Part shown: piece after piece, positions 59,753-62,779 of the stretch
Position numbering within the stretch: the first letter of the stretch is position 1
Layout: each line of letters opens with the position of its first letter
Source: Luteolibacter rhizosphaerae
GTDB taxonomy: Bacteria > Verrucomicrobiota > Verrucomicrobiia > Verrucomicrobiales > Akkermansiaceae
Reading direction: 5' to 3'
NCBI RefSeq assembly: GCF_025950095.1
Contig: NZ_JAPDDR010000014.1
Span: 1-62,779, forward strand
Length of the DNA: 62,779 bases
Program-made: the position numbers and the translations under genes
Notes under the pieces: generated by a model
The model's database searches: none
What the model saw: the letters and a program-made list of their open reading frames with translations, nothing else
Told to the model about the DNA's origin: nothing

Positions 59753-62416
59753 ATGATCTTGCCCCCGCGTTTCTTCCTCTCCTCCGTGGCTGCGCTCTGC
59801 TGCGGTTTTTCGATTTTCCCGCTTGTCGCGCAGGATGCGCCGCAGCCGCAGTTGCTGGCGGACCTGAACCGCGATGTCTACTACGCGGCGACTCAGATGG
59901 AATGGGTGCTGCCGGTGCCGGGCGGGGTGGTCTTCCCGCGATCGACGCTGGCGGAGGGGCAGGAGCTGTGGTTCAGCGATGGCACGCCGCAGGGCTCGAA
60001 GCTGCTGAAGGTGATAACGCCGGGTGCGATCGGGTCCAAGCTGGAGAATGGCGTGCAGACGGGATCGCGGGTGAGCTTCACCACGGGCACCGGGTCCGCG
60101 CAGACGAAGCTGTGGTTCACGGATGGCACGGAGGCCGGGACGGTGCTGGCTCTGGATGCGGCAGGTCTGCAGGTGGATGGCGGCCCGGGCCGGATCAGGA
60201 TCATCGGCGCGGTGGAGGGTGGGGTGTTGTTCCGCCTGCATCCGCCCACTCCATCCAAGCCCGGCGAGCTGTGGTTCAGCGATGGCACCACGGAGGGGAC
60301 CCGCGAGCTGGCGATGCTGGAGATCGGCTTCCAAGCGGGCTTTGGAACCTACCGGGAGAAGGACGGCCTGGGCTACTTCATGGGCGGGGCGGGAATGCTG
60401 TGGCGCAGCGATGGCACGGTGGATGGTACGATCTTCCTCGTAGATGCCTACACGCTGACCGGGGGGACGCTCTACGACTTCACGGTCACGGATTCGAAGA
60501 TCTTCCTGAACGTGGAGAAGGACTCGGGCAACGAGCTCTGGGTCTGCTCGCTGGAGGGCACGGATGCGGTGCGGGTGGATCAGGAATCCTGGGAGCAGTT
60601 CGGCCAACTGGCTCCGTGGGGCGACCGGATCGTGACACAGGTCTATACCGAGAGCGATACCTGGGAACTGTGGGTGAGCGATGGCACGGCGGCGGGCACG
60701 CAGGTGCTTCCGCTGGCCGCGGGGAAGCACCGCGATTTCTCCTCGACCGGGAATTTTACCGAGCTGAAGGGCTGGCTGTATTTCACCGCGGTCTCCCCGG
60801 AGGCGGGGACGAAGCTGTGGCGCACGAATGGCACCGCCGCGGGCACGCGCGTGGTGCCGATGCCCGGGGCCTGGTCGCCCGAAGATTATCGGTCGATGTT
60901 TTCGACCGGGGATCGACTTTATTTCTACGCCGCCAAGAACACGGTGGATTCGGTGCTGTGGTCGACCGATGGCACGACGAAAGGACTGCGGCAGGTATAC
61001 GGCCCGAACCAGGTGGAGGATCTCTTCCTCAGCCATCGCCGACCGGCGTTCTCGGGTGGCCAGCTCTTCGTCGTCGGGGTGCGGTCCTTGTGGGCGACGA
61101 AGGTGAAGGGCAATGGCCTGATGCGCCTGACCACGCCGGAGGTGGCGGGGAACCAAAGTGCGTGGCCATGGAATGCTTCCTACGCGGCATCGGGGAACCG
61201 TGTCGTGGGCATCGTCTGGCCGGACAATCGACCGGAGCTGTGGAGCATCGATCCTGCCGGCCGCGCCCGTGCGCTGTGGAGATCCAAGGGCACGGATCAC
61301 TTCAATGTGGTGGCGGAGTTGGACGGCAAGGTGCTCTTCGCGGACAACGTCCAAACGCTGCCCTGCGAGCTGTGGATCACGAATGGCACGGGGAAGGGCG
61401 CGAAGCGTTTGGCGAAGTTCGGCCAGTATCAGGAGCCGAGCAGCTTCAAGCGGGTGGGGGACAAGATCTTCTTCCGCGTGCTGGACTACTCGGCGTCGGA
61501 TTACCCGAAGCGGCCGAAACTGTGGGTGACGGACGGCACGCCGAAGGGGACGAGGCAGGTGCTCGCGTGGGACTTTACCGAGCCGGGCCCGCTGCCGGAT
61601 GAGATCGTGGAGTTCCAGGGGAATGCCTACTTCATGGCGCAGGAGACGACGAACACGCTGGTGCTGTGGCGCAGCGATGGCACGCCGGATGGCACGCGGA
61701 AGGTGAAGACGATCCCGCAGGCTTACTTGGACTCCGGCGAGCGGGTGTATCTGAAGGTGATCGGTGCGCGGCTGAGCTTTCTGACGAATCTGCCCTATCA
61801 TCAGATCTTCTGGACCAGCGATGGCACGGAGGCGGGCACAGTAAGCTACACGAATCCGGACCTGTCCTTCCCGGGCGCGTCGGCCGGCAGCAGTGTGGAT
61901 CTCAACGGGGAGCAGTTCTTCGTGGCGAAGCGGGGTGTGAATCCGCGCCAGTGGTACCGCAGCGATGGCACGGGCGGGAGTCTCCAGCCGCTGATGACGG
62001 GGCTGACGCAGGATCATGCGATCTCGGCGGAGCGCTCGGTGGTGGCGGGTGATCTGTTGTTCTACGCGGGCCGTGGCACGGCGGGCGGCGATAGCGGCTA
62101 CGAGTTGTGGGCGACGGATGGCACGGCGGGGGGATCGCGGTTGGTGAAGGATATCAATCCGGGGATTGGCTGGTCGGATCCGGCATGGTTCTTCGCGGTG
62201 GGGAGCACGGTTTACTTCGCCGCCACTTCTCCGGGCCATGGCATGGAGGTATGGAAGAGCGATGGCACGGAGGCCGGCACGGTGATGGTGGCGGATCTGG
62301 ATCCCGGGGACTGGAGCTCGGATCCGGAGGGCTTCAAGATGATCGGGGGCAAGCTGCACTTCACGGCTTACACGCGGGCGCTGGGACGGGAGATGTATAC
62401 GTTGGAGGTGGAGTGA
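59753..62416 (+). CDS. ELWxxDGT repeat surface protein
   Basis: 887 residues, ATG 59753; signal peptide ILPPRFFLSSVAALCCGFSI. More than ten units of the form ELWFSDGTPQGSKLLKV, KLWFTDGTEAGTVLALD, LWRSDGTPDGTRKV (E/K-L-W-x-x-D-G-T-x-x-G-T). This repeat is described from myxobacterial and other secreted proteins and forms a beta-propeller. No C-terminal anchor; the last repeats run to the stop. Function unknown. Transcribed alone. Confidence 0.9.
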   Translation: MILPPRFFLSSVAALCCGFSIFPLVAQDAPQPQLLADLNRDVYYAATQMEWVLPVPGGVVFPRSTLAEGQELWFSDGTPQGSKLLKVITPGAIGSKLENGVQTGSRVSFTTGTGSAQTKLWFTDGTEAGTVLALDAAGLQVDGGPGRIRIIGAVEGGVLFRLHPPTPSKPGELWFSDGTTEGTRELAMLEIGFQAGFGTYREKDGLGYFMGGAGMLWRSDGTVDGTIFLVDAYTLTGGTLYDFTVTDSKIFLNVEKDSGNELWVCSLEGTDAVRVDQESWEQFGQLAPWGDRIVTQVYTESDTWELWVSDGTAAGTQVLPLAAGKHRDFSSTGNFTELKGWLYFTAVSPEAGTKLWRTNGTAAGTRVVPMPGAWSPEDYRSMFSTGDRLYFYAAKNTVDSVLWSTDGTTKGLRQVYGPNQVEDLFLSHRRPAFSGGQLFVVGVRSLWATKVKGNGLMRLTTPEVAGNQSAWPWNASYAASGNRVVGIVWPDNRPELWSIDPAGRARALWRSKGTDHFNVVAELDGKVLFADNVQTLPCELWITNGTGKGAKRLAKFGQYQEPSSFKRVGDKIFFRVLDYSASDYPKRPKLWVTDGTPKGTRQVLAWDFTEPGPLPDEIVEFQGNAYFMAQETTNTLVLWRSDGTPDGTRKVKTIPQAYLDSGERVYLKVIGARLSFLTNLPYHQIFWTSDGTEAGTVSYTNPDLSFPGASAGSSVDLNGEQFFVAKRGVNPRQWYRSDGTGGSLQPLMTGLTQDHAISAERSVVAGDLLFYAGRGTAGGDSGYELWATDGTAGGSRLVKDINPGIGWSDPAWFFAVGSTVYFAATSPGHGMEVWKSDGTEAGTVMVADLDPGDWSSDPEGFKMIGGKLHFTAYTRALGREMYTLEVE

Positions 62417-62779
62417 GGGGGAGGTAGTCATCAAGGAAGGTAGGTGCCGAGTGATCAGTGAGCAGTGATCAGTGGAAAGGCGGAAGCTTGGGGTGAACCG
62501 GGGATTTCCGGCGGCCCTCCGGGACGCTGATCACTCGATTGATCTAACCGGTGGCTGCGCTGCGCTTGCGCACCGGCTAAGTTCCGATGCCCCTCCGGGG
62601 CGGAGAAAGGGGAGGATCACCCATCACTAGTTTCTTCCGATGCTCCTCCGGGGCGGGGAGGTTTTACGATAGATGTAGTAGGACGAGGTGGTGCTGCGTC
62701 CGCCTTCAGGCCAATGCCGTTCAGGACTCGTTCTTGAATCGGAGTCCGCATCGAGGCTCCGGCAGATCGACCACGGATT
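62417..62779. repeat. Repeat cluster at the right edge, with a vacant IS110 target
   Basis: A family C copy (62449-62477: GTGATCAGTGAGCAGTGATC) is followed by family A (62488-62610), in reverse order to the copy at 20917: GGGGATTTCCGGCGGCCCTC, ACCGGTGGCTGCGCTGCGCT, then CACCGGCTAAGTT (62571-62583). A second GCTCCTCCGGGGCGGGGAGG follows (62640-62661). The last 100 bp contain a degenerate TACGATAGATGTAGTAGGAC and no gene. Confidence 0.7.

Noticed and set aside
59576..62434. 952-codon antisense frame opposite the ELWxxDGT gene
   Set aside because: It exists because the sense strand uses few stop-complement codons; the translation is Arg/His/Pro-rich and has no signal or domain.

Overview
The window is high-GC bacterial DNA, roughly 62-65 % G+C by eye. 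The gene set points to Verrucomicrobiota of the Luteolibacter/Haloferula kind. Indicators are a PEP-CTERM protein, an autotransporter-associated beta-strand repeat protein, giant RCC1/Ig and ELWxxDGT surface proteins, C-terminal 'DxDxDGxxNLxEY' modules, an expanded family of secreted helical 'W..xDPxxA' proteins, and dense palindromic intergenic repeats. The assignment rests on gene content only; no rRNA is present.

Layout. 1-0.1 kb: tail of an IS110-family transposase. 0.5-1.1 kb: PEP-CTERM protein. 1.7-7.0 kb: a phage-like early region. Leftward genes are a DnaA domain IV-like HTH protein, a DnaB-type helicase, a replication-initiator-like protein, a small protein, a DnaQ/PolB-like exonuclease and a small protein; a divergent S24 (LexA/CI-like) repressor reads rightward, with operator-like half-sites between. 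No integrase or structural gene is visible. 7.1-9.0 kb: type IV AbiE toxin-antitoxin pair behind two near-perfect palindromes. 9.0-13.4 kb: J-domain membrane protein and two pairs of small secreted or anchored paralogues. 13.6-14.8 kb: a complete IS110 element whose bridge RNA guides can be read by eye. 15-29 kb: secreted surface proteins, TruA and a helical-repeat protein. 29.5-35 kb: FMN-binding stress protein, then PLD, DoxX-like, App1 phosphatase and PLD genes. 35-41 kb: lipoprotein, candidate small RNA, PqaA-like hydrolase, an ethylene-receptor-like histidine kinase and UbiB. 41.2-46.5 kb: helical-repeat cluster. 47-52.6 kb: envelope/stress genes (DUF892 ferritin-like, glycine-zipper, lipoprotein, WYL-like, fasciclin, DUF4112). 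53.75 kb: tRNA-Pro(CGG). 54-55.6 kb: a lower-GC DUF262-HNH nuclease gene. 55.7-62.4 kb: anchored paralogue, FISUMP protein, two helical-repeat proteins and an ELWxxDGT protein.

The most informative finding is the IS110 element at 13626-14833. It sits inside a dispersed palindromic repeat with CT as the core dinucleotide. Its left end carries two loops whose guides match the target (left CACCGGCT, right AACTTAG) and the element's own ends (ACCGTTAC, ACAAG). Further matching sites lie unoccupied in other copies of the repeat. Other points are an over-represented heptamer CTAACAG/CTGTTAG, a CTACGA-N6-TCGTAG motif found between genes and once in frame inside a gene, and seven paralogous helical-repeat proteins.
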